From Christiangramia portivictoriae DSM 23547 (GTDB lineage: Bacteria; Bacteroidota; Bacteroidia; Flavobacteriales; Flavobacteriaceae): 64,000 nucleotides of DNA. Shown piece after piece: positions 16,957-25,227 of the stretch. The stretch lies in the NCBI RefSeq assembly GCF_000423045.1, contig NZ_KE383971.1, positions 692,092 to 756,091 on the forward strand, read 5' to 3'. The notes beneath the pieces are model-generated. The model was not told the origin of the DNA. It did no database searches and was given only the letters and a program-made list of their open reading frames with translations. A program made the translations under genes and the position numbers. Within the stretch, counting starts at the first letter, position 1, and the number at the start of each line of letters is the position of its first letter.

Positions 16957-18351
16957 ATGAAGATTAAGAATATTTGTTGTATAGGTGCGGGATATGTTGG
17001 TGGCCCTACAATGGCTGTAATTGCTCAAAAGTGTCCGGAAATCAATGTTACAGTTGTAGATATCAACGACAAAAGAATTGCGGCCTGGAATGATGACAAT
17101 GTTGATAATATTCCAATTTATGAGCCAGGTTTATCTAGAGTCGTAGAAGAGGCCAGGGGGCGGAATCTATTTTTCTCAACCGATGTTGAAAAAGCTATAG
17201 ATCAGGCAGATATGATTTTCATCTCTGTCAATACGCCTACCAAAACATATGGTATCGGAAAAGGTATGGCAGCTGATCTTAAATTTATAGAGTTATGCGC
17301 CAGGCAGATCGCCAGAGTTGCCACGACAGACAAAATTGTAGTTGAGAAATCTACTTTACCAGTTCGAACTGCGGAAGCACTTAGAAACATTTTAGATAAT
17401 ACTGGAAATGGAGTAAAGTATCAAATCTTATCTAACCCTGAATTTTTAGCTGAAGGAACTGCTGTGGATGATTTAATGAATCCAGACAGAGTGCTAATTG
17501 GAGGGGATATAGATACAACTGAAGGAGCTGAAGCTGTAGAAGCTTTAGTAGATGTTTATGCGCATTGGATCGATCGTGAAAGAATTTTAACCACAAATGT
17601 TTGGTCGTCCGAATTGTCAAAATTAACTGCCAATGCATTTCTGGCACAACGTGTCTCAAGTATTAATTCACTATCTGAATTATGCGAGAAAACTGGTGCA
17701 GACGTAAACGAAGTAGCAAAAGCTGTAGGTATGGATTCAAGGATTGGTCCGAAATTTCTGCAGTCATCTGTTGGATTTGGTGGTTCATGTTTCCAGAAAG
17801 ATCTTTTAAACTTGGTTTATATTGCTAAGTCTTATGGACTTAATGAAGTGGCGGATTACTGGGAACAGGTGATTATCATGAATGATCACCAGAAAAAGAG
17901 GTTTGCGGCTAATATTGTAAAGACTTTGTTTAATACAGTATCCGGAAAGAAAATCGGAGTTTTGGGTTGGGCATTTAAAAAAGATACGAACGATACGAGA
18001 GAATCTGCCGCGATATATGTGGTTGACTATTTGCTAAACGAACAGGCAGATGTAGTAGTTTATGATCCTAAAGTTAATGCCGAGCAAGTCTACGCTGATC
18101 TGGATCATCTAAATACCCGATCAGAAGCTGAAAACAGGGCTCGGGTAACAGTAGTTAATTCTGCTATGGATGTTACTAAGGATGCTCACGCTGTCGCTGT
18201 ATTGACAGAATGGGATGAATTTAAAAGTTTAGACTGGTCATTGATTTATGATGATATGCTAAAGCCGGCATTTTTATTCGACGGTAGACGATTATTGAAC
18301 CGCGCAGAAAAAGAGAAAATTGGATTTGAATTTTATGCCATAGGATCTTAA
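16957..18351 (+). CDS. ugd: UDP-glucose 6-dehydrogenase, eukaryote-like type
   Basis: Makes UDP-glucuronate from UDP-glucose. 464 residues, longer than the E. coli Ugd (about 390) and like the animal/plant enzyme and its bacterial relatives. Rossmann motif GAGYVGGPT, the [16 protein letters not shown] segment characteristic of this longer type, catalytic cysteine in [10 protein letters not shown] (Cys278) and C-terminal [13 protein letters not shown]. Starts at the base after the stop of the preceding gene. With the two upstream genes it provides two different uronic acid nucleotides, suggesting an acidic glycan. Confidence 0.93.
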   Translation: MKIKNICCIGAGYVGGPTMAVIAQKCPEINVTVVDINDKRIAAWNDDNVDNIPIYEPGLSRVVEEARGRNLFFSTDVEKAIDQADMIFISVNTPTKTYGIGKGMAADLKFIELCARQIARVATTDKIVVEKSTLPVRTAEALRNILDNTGNGVKYQILSNPEFLAEGTAVDDLMNPDRVLIGGDIDTTEGAEAVEALVDVYAHWIDRERILTTNVWSSELSKLTANAFLAQRVSSINSLSELCEKTGADVNEVAKAVGMDSRIGPKFLQSSVGFGGSCFQKDLLNLVYIAKSYGLNEVADYWEQVIIMNDHQKKRFAANIVKTLFNTVSGKKIGVLGWAFKKDTNDTRESAAIYVVDYLLNEQADVVVYDPKVNAEQVYADLDHLNTRSEAENRARVTVVNSAMDVTKDAHAVAVLTEWDEFKSLDWSLIYDDMLKPAFLFDGRRLLNRAEKEKIGFEFYAIGS

Positions 18352-18420
18352 GGGAAGTTTAATAACCTTTGGAAAGAGCCTCAAGATGTCTTAATTTAGT
18401 TTATTAAATCCTATATTATT

Positions 18421-19260
18421 TTGAATGAGAACAAAGTAGTAGTCAATTTTTGTCCAACAGGAATGGTTCCGACAAAAAAAATGACGCCCCATATTCCAAT
18501 ATCACCTAATGAGATAATTGAGCAAACCCATGAGGCTTATGAAATAGGTATTACTATTGCGCATCTCCATGCCCGTGAGGAGAGCGGTGAGCCAACCTGG
18601 AAACCAGAAATATATCAGGAAATTTTTGAGGGTGTACGTAAACACTGTCCCGATCTTATAGTTTGCGGAAGTACCTCAGGAAGAAAATTTCCGGAATTTG
18701 AAAAACGTTCAGCGGTAATTGAATTAAAGCCAGACATGTGTTCCCTTACATTATCAAGTCTCAATTTTATGCGTCAGGCTTCAATGAATTCTCCGGATAT
18801 TATCGTGGAACTGGCTGAAAAGATGAAGGATTACGGAGTAGTACCCGAACTGGAGTGTTTTGATTTAGGAATGATTAATTATGGAAAATATTTAATCAGA
18901 AAGAAGATCATCGAAGGGCCTTATTATTGGAATCTTTTATTTGGAAATATTGCCGGATTTCAGGCAACCTATTCTCAGATAGGTGTAGCATTAAATGAAA
19001 TTCCTGAAGATGATTTTGTGGCCTTAGCAGGTTTGGGTTCAGATCAATTAAAAGTGAACTCTTCAGCAATTGCGATGGGATATAATGTAAGAATAGGACT
19101 AGAGGATAACATCTGGCTGGATGGTAATAAGATAAAGCAAGTCACCAATTTAGATTTGGTAAGAAGAACTCATAAATTTATAGAGGATAATCAAAAGAAA
19201 TTTTGGTCTCCGAAAGAATTCGGGGAGTTAGGATTTTATAATCGGAAATTTCGTGTATAG
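18421..19260 (+). CDS. BKACE (beta-keto acid cleavage enzyme, DUF849 family)
   Basis: Family enzymes condense a beta-keto acid with acetyl-CoA and release acetoacetate plus a new acyl-CoA; the founding member (Kce) acts in lysine fermentation on 3-keto-5-aminohexanoate. Visible: the zinc-binding HLH (AHLHARE, about residues 48-54), the GSTSGR and PEFEKRS segments and the third zinc ligand in RIGLEDN. 279 residues, normal length. Start is TTG at 18421; the ATG at 18425 is out of frame. The next gene starts 8 bases before its stop (translational coupling) and encodes an acyltransferase. No lysine-fermentation gene is near, so a role in making an acyl-CoA for sugar acylation is my inference. Confidence 0.85.
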   Translation: MNENKVVVNFCPTGMVPTKKMTPHIPISPNEIIEQTHEAYEIGITIAHLHAREESGEPTWKPEIYQEIFEGVRKHCPDLIVCGSTSGRKFPEFEKRSAVIELKPDMCSLTLSSLNFMRQASMNSPDIIVELAEKMKDYGVVPELECFDLGMINYGKYLIRKKIIEGPYYWNLLFGNIAGFQATYSQIGVALNEIPEDDFVALAGLGSDQLKVNSSAIAMGYNVRIGLEDNIWLDGNKIKQVTNLDLVRRTHKFIEDNQKKFWSPKEFGELGFYNRKFRV

Positions 19261-19909
19261 TAGTATTCAAATACTTGGTTTTGGACCCTATTATATTCCA
19301 GTTCTTTATGACCTAATTAGGCAAAATCGAATCTCAGACAACATTGAAGTATTCAAAAATTTACCATCGGTAGTAAAACCGATTATCAATACGAAACCTT
19401 TTGATCTAGTTATTCATGAAGGGGAATTAGTTTTAAACAAAGAAAGTCCTTGCGTTTTTGGAGTATCTGGAGGTAATAATAAGCACGGTGTTTTCGATTA
19501 TTTTCAGAAGAAATTTGATGTTACGGAACAGGCTTATATATCCTTAATTGATAATTCATGTAGTATAGCCTTGAGTACAGAAATAGGTTTGGGGTGCGTT
19601 TTCGAACAAAATATAAGTGTCTCTGCTCAGACTAAAGTTGGGTTCGGAGTTTCTGTGAAGCGAGGTGTTAGCATTGGACACCATTGCGTAATAGGGAACT
19701 TTGTGGATATTAATCCAGGTACTACAGTAGCTGGAAAAGTTGAAATCGGCCATGGAACTATTATTGGCGCCGGCTCAGTGATTTTGGATGGAGTTCAGAT
19801 TGGTGAAAATTCGATCATTGGTGCAGGAAGTATTGTGACCAAAAATATACCTTCAAACGTTATAGCATATGGAAGTCCCTGTAAAGTTGTTAGGGAAAAT
19901 GAGGTCTGA
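19253..19909 (+). CDS. Hexapeptide-repeat sugar acyltransferase (PglD/NeuD-like)
   Basis: 218 residues. An N-terminal alpha/beta part (ILGFGPYYIPVLYDLI start) is followed from about residue 95 by left-handed beta-helix hexapeptide repeats (VGFGVSVKRGVSIGHHCVIGNFV, PGTTVAGKVEIGHGTIIGAGSVI) and ends in the usual YGSPCKVVRE segment. His143 or His144 is the likely catalytic base. Family members transfer acetyl or longer acyl groups from CoA to the amino group of UDP/TDP-4-amino-6-deoxysugars. Start is GTG inside the end of the BKACE gene (8-base overlap). A substrate made by the WecE-type aminotransferase two genes downstream fits well. Acyl chain is unknown. Confidence 0.82.
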   Translation: MYSSIQILGFGPYYIPVLYDLIRQNRISDNIEVFKNLPSVVKPIINTKPFDLVIHEGELVLNKESPCVFGVSGGNNKHGVFDYFQKKFDVTEQAYISLIDNSCSIALSTEIGLGCVFEQNISVSAQTKVGFGVSVKRGVSIGHHCVIGNFVDINPGTTVAGKVEIGHGTIIGAGSVILDGVQIGENSIIGAGSIVTKNIPSNVIAYGSPCKVVRENEV

Positions 19910-19949
19910 TGCCTAATAAACTTTATCTTAAAATTTGAAATAAATTAAT

Positions 19950-20882
19950 TTGGAGAAACTTTACTCGATAGTGATACCTGTATTCAAGAGTGCCCAAAGC
20001 TTAGAGATTTTAATTTCTAAATTGGAGCACATTTCTAGAGATTACAAATATCGGCTAGAAGTGATTTTTGTGAATGACAGTCCACTTGAGTTGAGTACGG
20101 TAGCTACTCTGGAAAAAGTTAGAAAAAATTATACCTATGTTAAAGTATTAACTTTGTATAAGAATCAAGGGCAACAGATTGCTACGCTTGCAGGTATGTC
20201 CCAGGCCACAGGAGATTTCGTAATCACCATGGACGATGATCTACAACACTCTCCAGATGATATACCACTTCTAATTCAGACGTTACAGGATAAGAAAAAT
20301 CTTGATGGAGTTTTTGCAGTTCCTAATTATCTTCAAAAAAAACATAAGCTCTGGAGAAATTTTGCAAGTTTTTTTCTAAAGAAAGTGGATACAATTTTCT
20401 TGAAAAAACCTAAAGGTCTTATGTTGTCATCTTTCCGGATTTTGACAAAAGATTTAAATAAACTGATTGTTGAAAACCATAATGCAATGCCTTCTGTATC
20501 AAGTTTGATACTAAATGCTACTAATAATCTAATCAGTATTCATGTCAAACACCATCAAAGGGGTTTTGATAAGAGTAATTATTCTTTACCTCAACTGATT
20601 ACTCTTGCATTAAATACTATTTTACATTACTCTTCCATACCCTTAAGGATTATGGCATTTGTTGGACTGCTGGGCTTTATAGGTTCTATGATATTTATAT
20701 TATCAATCATTATTCGAAAATTGATGCTAGATATTGAGATTCCCGGCTATGCCTCTATAGTAACCCTTATTAGTTTCTTTGGAGGATTGAATCTGTTCGC
20801 TCTTGGACTTATTGGAGAGTATCTTATTCGTGTCATAAAGGAACAGCAAAAGATGAAACTTCCTGATCTAATAAAATCCTGA
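19950..20882 (+). CDS. Polyprenyl-phosphate glycosyltransferase (ArnC/GtrB/DPM1-like, GT2)
   Basis: 310 residues. N-terminal GT-A domain with SIVIPVFKS, FVNDSP and the metal-binding MDDDLQHSPDD, then two C-terminal membrane helices (about 232-257 and 268-292). This architecture is that of ArnC, GtrB and dolichol-phosphate-mannose synthase-like enzymes, which load a sugar from a nucleotide onto undecaprenyl phosphate for use outside the membrane. Start TTG at 19950. The GT-C gene two positions downstream is the expected partner that would use the lipid-linked sugar in the periplasm. Confidence 0.87.
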   Translation: MEKLYSIVIPVFKSAQSLEILISKLEHISRDYKYRLEVIFVNDSPLELSTVATLEKVRKNYTYVKVLTLYKNQGQQIATLAGMSQATGDFVITMDDDLQHSPDDIPLLIQTLQDKKNLDGVFAVPNYLQKKHKLWRNFASFFLKKVDTIFLKKPKGLMLSSFRILTKDLNKLIVENHNAMPSVSSLILNATNNLISIHVKHHQRGFDKSNYSLPQLITLALNTILHYSSIPLRIMAFVGLLGFIGSMIFILSIIIRKLMLDIEIPGYASIVTLISFFGGLNLFALGLIGEYLIRVIKEQQKMKLPDLIKS

Positions 20883-20887
20883 ACAAT

Positions 20888-22045
20888 ATGATTAATATTC
20901 CTTTTAATAAACCTTATTTAACAGGAAATGAAATCAAATACATCGAGGAAGCTGTTAAATCTGGAAAAATTTCAGGCAATGGGGACTTCACTAACAAATG
21001 TCAGAATTTCTTTCAGAAGAGATATGATTTCGGAAAATGCTTTTTAACTAGCTCCTGTACAGATGCTTTAGAGATGGCTGCTATTCTTTTAAATATTCAG
21101 CCAGGAGATGAAGTTATAATTCCTTCTTACACTTTTGTGAGTACTGCAAATGCTTTCGTTTTGAGAGGAGCTAAAATTGTATTTGTTGACAGCCGGGCTG
21201 ATCATCCCGGAATGGATGAAAAAAGTATTGAAGCTCTAATAACCTCAAAAACAAAAGTAATTGTTCCTGTTCATTATGCGGGTATTGCCTGTGATATGGA
21301 TATAATCATGGAGTTAGCAAAAAGGTATAATCTTGCAGTCGTTGAGGATGCGGCTCATGCTATAGATAGTTTTTATACAGGAAAAGATGGAGTGGAGAGA
21401 GCTTTGGGATCTATCGGTGATATGGCTGCCTTTTCTTTCCATGAGACAAAAAATATAATTTCTGGAGAGGGAGGTATGTTGGTTGTGAATAATAATAGAT
21501 ATCAAGAGAGAGCTGAAATTATTTGGGAAAAAGGAACAAACAGATCAGCATTTTATAGAGGAGAGGTAGACAAATATAATTGGGTTGATATAGGAAGTTC
21601 TTTTTTGCCTTCTGAAGTAACAGCCGCTTTTTTATGGGCTCAGTTAGAGAATCTCGAAAGAATCCAGTCAAAACGACTTCAGCTTTGGAAAAAATACAAT
21701 GAGGCTTTAAATTCTGTAGATATCAGGCATACTTTGAATCTTCCGGTAATTCCCAAATATGCTACAAATAATGCACATATATTTTATATTGTAACTTTAA
21801 ATACTCAGCATAGAGATGAAATAATACAGAGATTAAAATCAAAAGGTATTCTGGCAGTTTTTCATTATGTTAGTTTGCATGAAAGTCCATTTTACAGATC
21901 AAAAGTAAAGGATGAAAACCAGAATTTATCAAATTCGGCAAGGTATACAGAGTGTTTGTTAAGGCTTCCCTTATTTTTTGAATTACAACCGGAAATAATA
22001 AATCAAATAAGTAAAACCATAGATGAGGCTGCTGAAATTTTCTAA
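20888..22045 (+). CDS. wecE: dTDP-4-amino-4,6-dideoxygalactose transaminase (WecE/RffA-type)
   Basis: PLP enzyme converting dTDP-4-keto-6-deoxyglucose to dTDP-4-amino-4,6-dideoxygalactose (Fuc4N). 385 residues. The internal lysine lies in FSFHETKNIISGEGG (Lys188), where the HETKN form is typical for WecE rather than for Pgl/Leg/perosamine aminotransferases; also PGDEVIIPSYTF, EDAAHAID and the WVDIGSSFLPSE region. Five bases after the glycosyltransferase; the next gene overlaps its end by 23 bases. No rmlA/rmlB gene for the dTDP-sugar precursor is in this window, so it must come from elsewhere. Confidence 0.88.
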   Translation: MINIPFNKPYLTGNEIKYIEEAVKSGKISGNGDFTNKCQNFFQKRYDFGKCFLTSSCTDALEMAAILLNIQPGDEVIIPSYTFVSTANAFVLRGAKIVFVDSRADHPGMDEKSIEALITSKTKVIVPVHYAGIACDMDIIMELAKRYNLAVVEDAAHAIDSFYTGKDGVERALGSIGDMAAFSFHETKNIISGEGGMLVVNNNRYQERAEIIWEKGTNRSAFYRGEVDKYNWVDIGSSFLPSEVTAAFLWAQLENLERIQSKRLQLWKKYNEALNSVDIRHTLNLPVIPKYATNNAHIFYIVTLNTQHRDEIIQRLKSKGILAVFHYVSLHESPFYRSKVKDENQNLSNSARYTECLLRLPLFFELQPEIINQISKTIDEAAEIF

Positions 22046-23231
22046 TTTTTTATGGGGTTTTGTATTAGCCCTTTTGCTTGTCTTAAGTATAGCTTATTCA
22101 TTTATAAGTACAGATGCACCCTATTATTTATCTATGGCGCGAGATGTCTCCCGTGGTTATGCACCTTATAAAGATATTTTCACCAGTTACACGCCGGTAA
22201 TGATGTATCTTAATTCACTCGTCCATTATTTTATTGATACTCCATCTTACAAGCTTCTATTAACTTTTCAATATTTTGTTATAACAATAGGTGTAGTTTT
22301 TTTTTACCAAATATGCAGGAAAGAAGAGCTTGAAAGAAACCTATCCATTTTTCTAAGTCTACTATTGTTTATTGCTATTTTAAGTTCAGACGGGAGCTAT
22401 ATAAACCTCGAGGTTTATGTACTACTATTTACTTTCATTGCGTATTATCTTTTGATAAAAAAGAAATTCTTTTGGTGCGGTGTGTTTCTTGCTCTAGGTT
22501 TTTTTTCAAAGCAATATGGCGTCTTCAATTTTCTACCTTTTTTTCTGTTGATTATCGCTTACCATGGGTCTCATAGGAGTTATTTAGGCAAATTCATATT
22601 AGGGGGAGTTTTACCTTTATTAGTATTTCTAGCATACTTTGTCATCATAGAACAAGTAGAGTTTACAGATTTAGTTTTACAGTTAACAGGATCGGGATAT
22701 GATGATGAAATGATAGAATTAGAGACGACCTGGTTTAGGTTTCTCGCTGGGTCTAAAATTTTTTTATTATTATTGGTGCCTTTATTTTTTTCTGGCATTA
22801 AGCCATTTCGGAATAATATTGACATAATATTGATAATCGGAATTTTAGTTAATTTCTTACCCCTGTACATTCAGACGGTATCTCATTATTTTCTGCTGAC
22901 ATTTCCTTACGTGTTCATTTTAATGGCCCGAAATTTAAACTTATCAAATAAAAGATTCCTGGTAATGTCCAATCTAATATTGATTTTAATAGCAGGATTA
23001 TTGTTCACCCGAATATATAAATATAGAGATGTTTATAGTGAACAGCTGAAGCTCGCAATAGAAACCAGAAAGCAATACCCGGTAGGATCTGACGTTTTTC
23101 TTTATAAACACTTCAGGTTTCTATATATTCTTAATGATTACCGAAATCCTGTTCTTGAAGAAATAGGCTATAGGTATGGGTTTGAACCCGATGATGAGTT
23201 TAAAAAACGATACAAAGTTTTATCAAGATAA
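22023..23231 (+). CDS. GT-C-type membrane glycosyltransferase candidate
   Basis: 402-residue polytopic membrane protein with about ten hydrophobic helices. After the first helix comes a loop with STDAPYYLSMARDVSRGYAPYKD, the position and style (acidic residue, aromatic, later GxxPYxD) of the first periplasmic loop of GT39/GT83-type enzymes such as ArnT, which use undecaprenyl-phosphate sugars. A further FFSKQYG segment is reminiscent of that superfamily. A C-terminal soluble tail (about 330-402) is present. The start ATG lies inside wecE (23-base overlap). I infer it transfers the sugar loaded by the ArnC-like enzyme; acceptor is unknown. It ends module A. Confidence 0.7.
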   Translation: MRLLKFSNFLWGFVLALLLVLSIAYSFISTDAPYYLSMARDVSRGYAPYKDIFTSYTPVMMYLNSLVHYFIDTPSYKLLLTFQYFVITIGVVFFYQICRKEELERNLSIFLSLLLFIAILSSDGSYINLEVYVLLFTFIAYYLLIKKKFFWCGVFLALGFFSKQYGVFNFLPFFLLIIAYHGSHRSYLGKFILGGVLPLLVFLAYFVIIEQVEFTDLVLQLTGSGYDDEMIELETTWFRFLAGSKIFLLLLVPLFFSGIKPFRNNIDIILIIGILVNFLPLYIQTVSHYFLLTFPYVFILMARNLNLSNKRFLVMSNLILILIAGLLFTRIYKYRDVYSEQLKLAIETRKQYPVGSDVFLYKHFRFLYILNDYRNPVLEEIGYRYGFEPDDEFKKRYKVLSR

Positions 23232-23310
23232 TCATAAAAGAACTTTTGTGTAAAGAACGGAATTAAATAATCACTTTGTATTTTCTTTAAGAAAGAATAA
23301 TTTTTCCCTA

Positions 23311-23330
23311 AGATAGAAGTTCTATCTTTG
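23311..23330 (+). promoter_or_regulatory. Palindromic operator candidate overlapping a -7 box
   Basis: AGATAGAA-G-TTCTATCT (23311-23327) is a perfect inverted repeat with 8-base arms; its right arm overlaps an exact -7 box TATCTTTG (23323-23330). The start codon of the ABC transporter gene lies 80 bases downstream. No -33 TTG is in place, which fits an activator- or repressor-controlled promoter. Confidence 0.5.
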
Positions 23331-23409
23331 TCGCCTGAATTTTAGAAGTTAAAATTAGCTTCTGTGAATGATTTCTTAATAACTTTTCTTGTAGTTAAAT
23401 AAGCTGCTA

Positions 23410-25200
23410 TTGCTAAAGAAAATTGCCTATAAATATTTTGAAAGCCTGGTCTATTTTTATAGACACCTGGGATACAAGGTTTTTATTGTTTTTGGATTCA
23501 GCATTGTTATTGGTGTTTTGGATAGCTTAGGTTTAACTATGTTTTTGCCTTTGCTGCAAATGGTAAATGATTCTTCAGCTATTAGTGCTGAGGAACTCGG
23601 CCGATTAAGTTTCTTATTGGATATATTCGAATCTGCCAGGATAGATTTAACTCTCCTGTCTGTATTATTAATTATGTCTTCTTTTTTTCTTGTGAAGGGG
23701 CTAGTTTATTATCTAGCTGGAATTTATAGAGTAAATGTGCAAGAAGGATTTATTGATCGCTTAAGAACAACAAATCTAAAAGGTTTAAATTCTATAACAT
23801 ATAAATATTTTATTGGTTCTGATGTTGGGCGAATTCAGAATACTTTGACCGGCGAGGTAGACAGAGTTGCAAATGCTTTTAAATTTTATTTTCGAGCATT
23901 GCAGAATGTGATTATGATTATGATTTATATGGTCTTTGCCTTTCTAATAGATGCTCAATTTGCCATATTGGTTACAATAGGTGGAGTTATTGCTAATTTT
24001 TTATATAAAAGATTCTACGATCAAACAAAGAAATCATCTCGAATACTTACTGGAGAGGCTAATACCTTTCAGAGTCTTGTAATTCAAAATGTAGCAAATT
24101 ATAAATATTTAAAAGCAACCGGATCTTTGAGTGTTTATCAACAAAAACTTCTTGGATACATAGAAAAAATAAAGGATAGTAATAAGCGTATTGGGAAGCT
24201 GGATGCATCATTAACAGCAGGAAGGGAGCCACTACTGGTTTTGATAGTAGTAAGTATAATTTACATACAAACAAGTTTGCTTGGATCTGGGCTTGGACCT
24301 ATTCTAATAAGTCTTATTTTCTTCTACAGGGCCCTTAATTATCTTCTTCAAATGCAAATGGATTGGAATCGATTTTTAGCAGTCTCTGGTTCCGTTGAAA
24401 ATATCACCTCCTTTGAGAAAGAAATGAGGAAAAATAAGGAAGATATTGGAGCTCATGAGGTTACCGAACCTATTGAAAGTTTGTCATTACGAAATATTTC
24501 TTTTGAATATGGGAATACTGTGGTGCTGAAAAATATTGATCTTGAGATCTCAAAGTGCCAAACGATCGGTTTTGTAGGGGAAAGTGGTAGTGGTAAAACA
24601 ACTTTAATTAATATTATTGCAGGCTTACTGACTGTTAACAGCGGTCAGTATTTGATTAATGGTATAAATAGTGACAATTTGAATCTTGAAACCTTTCAGA
24701 AAAAGATTGGTTACATTACTCAGGATTCGATTATTTTTAATGATTCTTTATTTAATAACATAACTTTCTGGGCTGAAAAAACAGAAGAAAACCTACAAAA
24801 ATTTTGGGAAGTTATAACTAAAACTGCTTTATTAAATTTTGTGAATTCACTGCCAGAGAAGGAGAACGAAGTTCTAGAGCATAATGGGATCAATTTAAGC
24901 GGAGGGCAAAAACAACGAATTTCTATAGCACGGGAACTATTTAAAGAAGTGGATATATTGCTTCTAGACGAAGCTACTTCAGCCTTGGATTCAGAGACTG
25001 AAAGTATAATTCAGAGAAATATGGAAGACCTGAAAGGGGACTACATTATCCTGGTAGTTGCACATCGGATCGCCACAATTAAAAATGCCGATAAGATTTT
25101 GGTTGTTGAAAAAGGTAAGATTATCAAATCTGGTAATTATGAAGATCTAATTAAGAAATCAGAATATTTTAAAAACCTCGTTAGATTGCAACAATTATAA
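23410..25200 (+). CDS. ABC exporter, membrane and ATPase domains fused (MsbA/PglK-like)
   Basis: 596 residues: six-helix membrane domain (about 20-320) and ATPase domain (about 355-596) with Walker A GESGSGKTT (Lys396), signature LSGGQKQR, Walker B ILLLDEATSALD and the switch His in VVAHR. This half-transporter forms a dimer. Relatives flip lipid A (MsbA), lipid-linked oligosaccharides (PglK) or other lipids. Being first in the module next to a Wzx-type flippase, a PglK-like role is likely. Start TTG at 23410; an upstream leader of about 75 bases carries a palindrome at its promoter. Confidence 0.85.
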   Translation: MLKKIAYKYFESLVYFYRHLGYKVFIVFGFSIVIGVLDSLGLTMFLPLLQMVNDSSAISAEELGRLSFLLDIFESARIDLTLLSVLLIMSSFFLVKGLVYYLAGIYRVNVQEGFIDRLRTTNLKGLNSITYKYFIGSDVGRIQNTLTGEVDRVANAFKFYFRALQNVIMIMIYMVFAFLIDAQFAILVTIGGVIANFLYKRFYDQTKKSSRILTGEANTFQSLVIQNVANYKYLKATGSLSVYQQKLLGYIEKIKDSNKRIGKLDASLTAGREPLLVLIVVSIIYIQTSLLGSGLGPILISLIFFYRALNYLLQMQMDWNRFLAVSGSVENITSFEKEMRKNKEDIGAHEVTEPIESLSLRNISFEYGNTVVLKNIDLEISKCQTIGFVGESGSGKTTLINIIAGLLTVNSGQYLINGINSDNLNLETFQKKIGYITQDSIIFNDSLFNNITFWAEKTEENLQKFWEVITKTALLNFVNSLPEKENEVLEHNGINLSGGQKQRISIARELFKEVDILLLDEATSALDSETESIIQRNMEDLKGDYIILVVAHRIATIKNADKILVVEKGKIIKSGNYEDLIKKSEYFKNLVRLQQL

Positions 25201-25227
25201 TATGAAGGGGTTTAATAAAAGATTTAT

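Noticed and set aside
13583-23231. LacI-type regulator as proven controller of the polysaccharide locus
   Set aside because: Only position supports it; I could not find a repeated operator shared by its own upstream region and the locus promoters.
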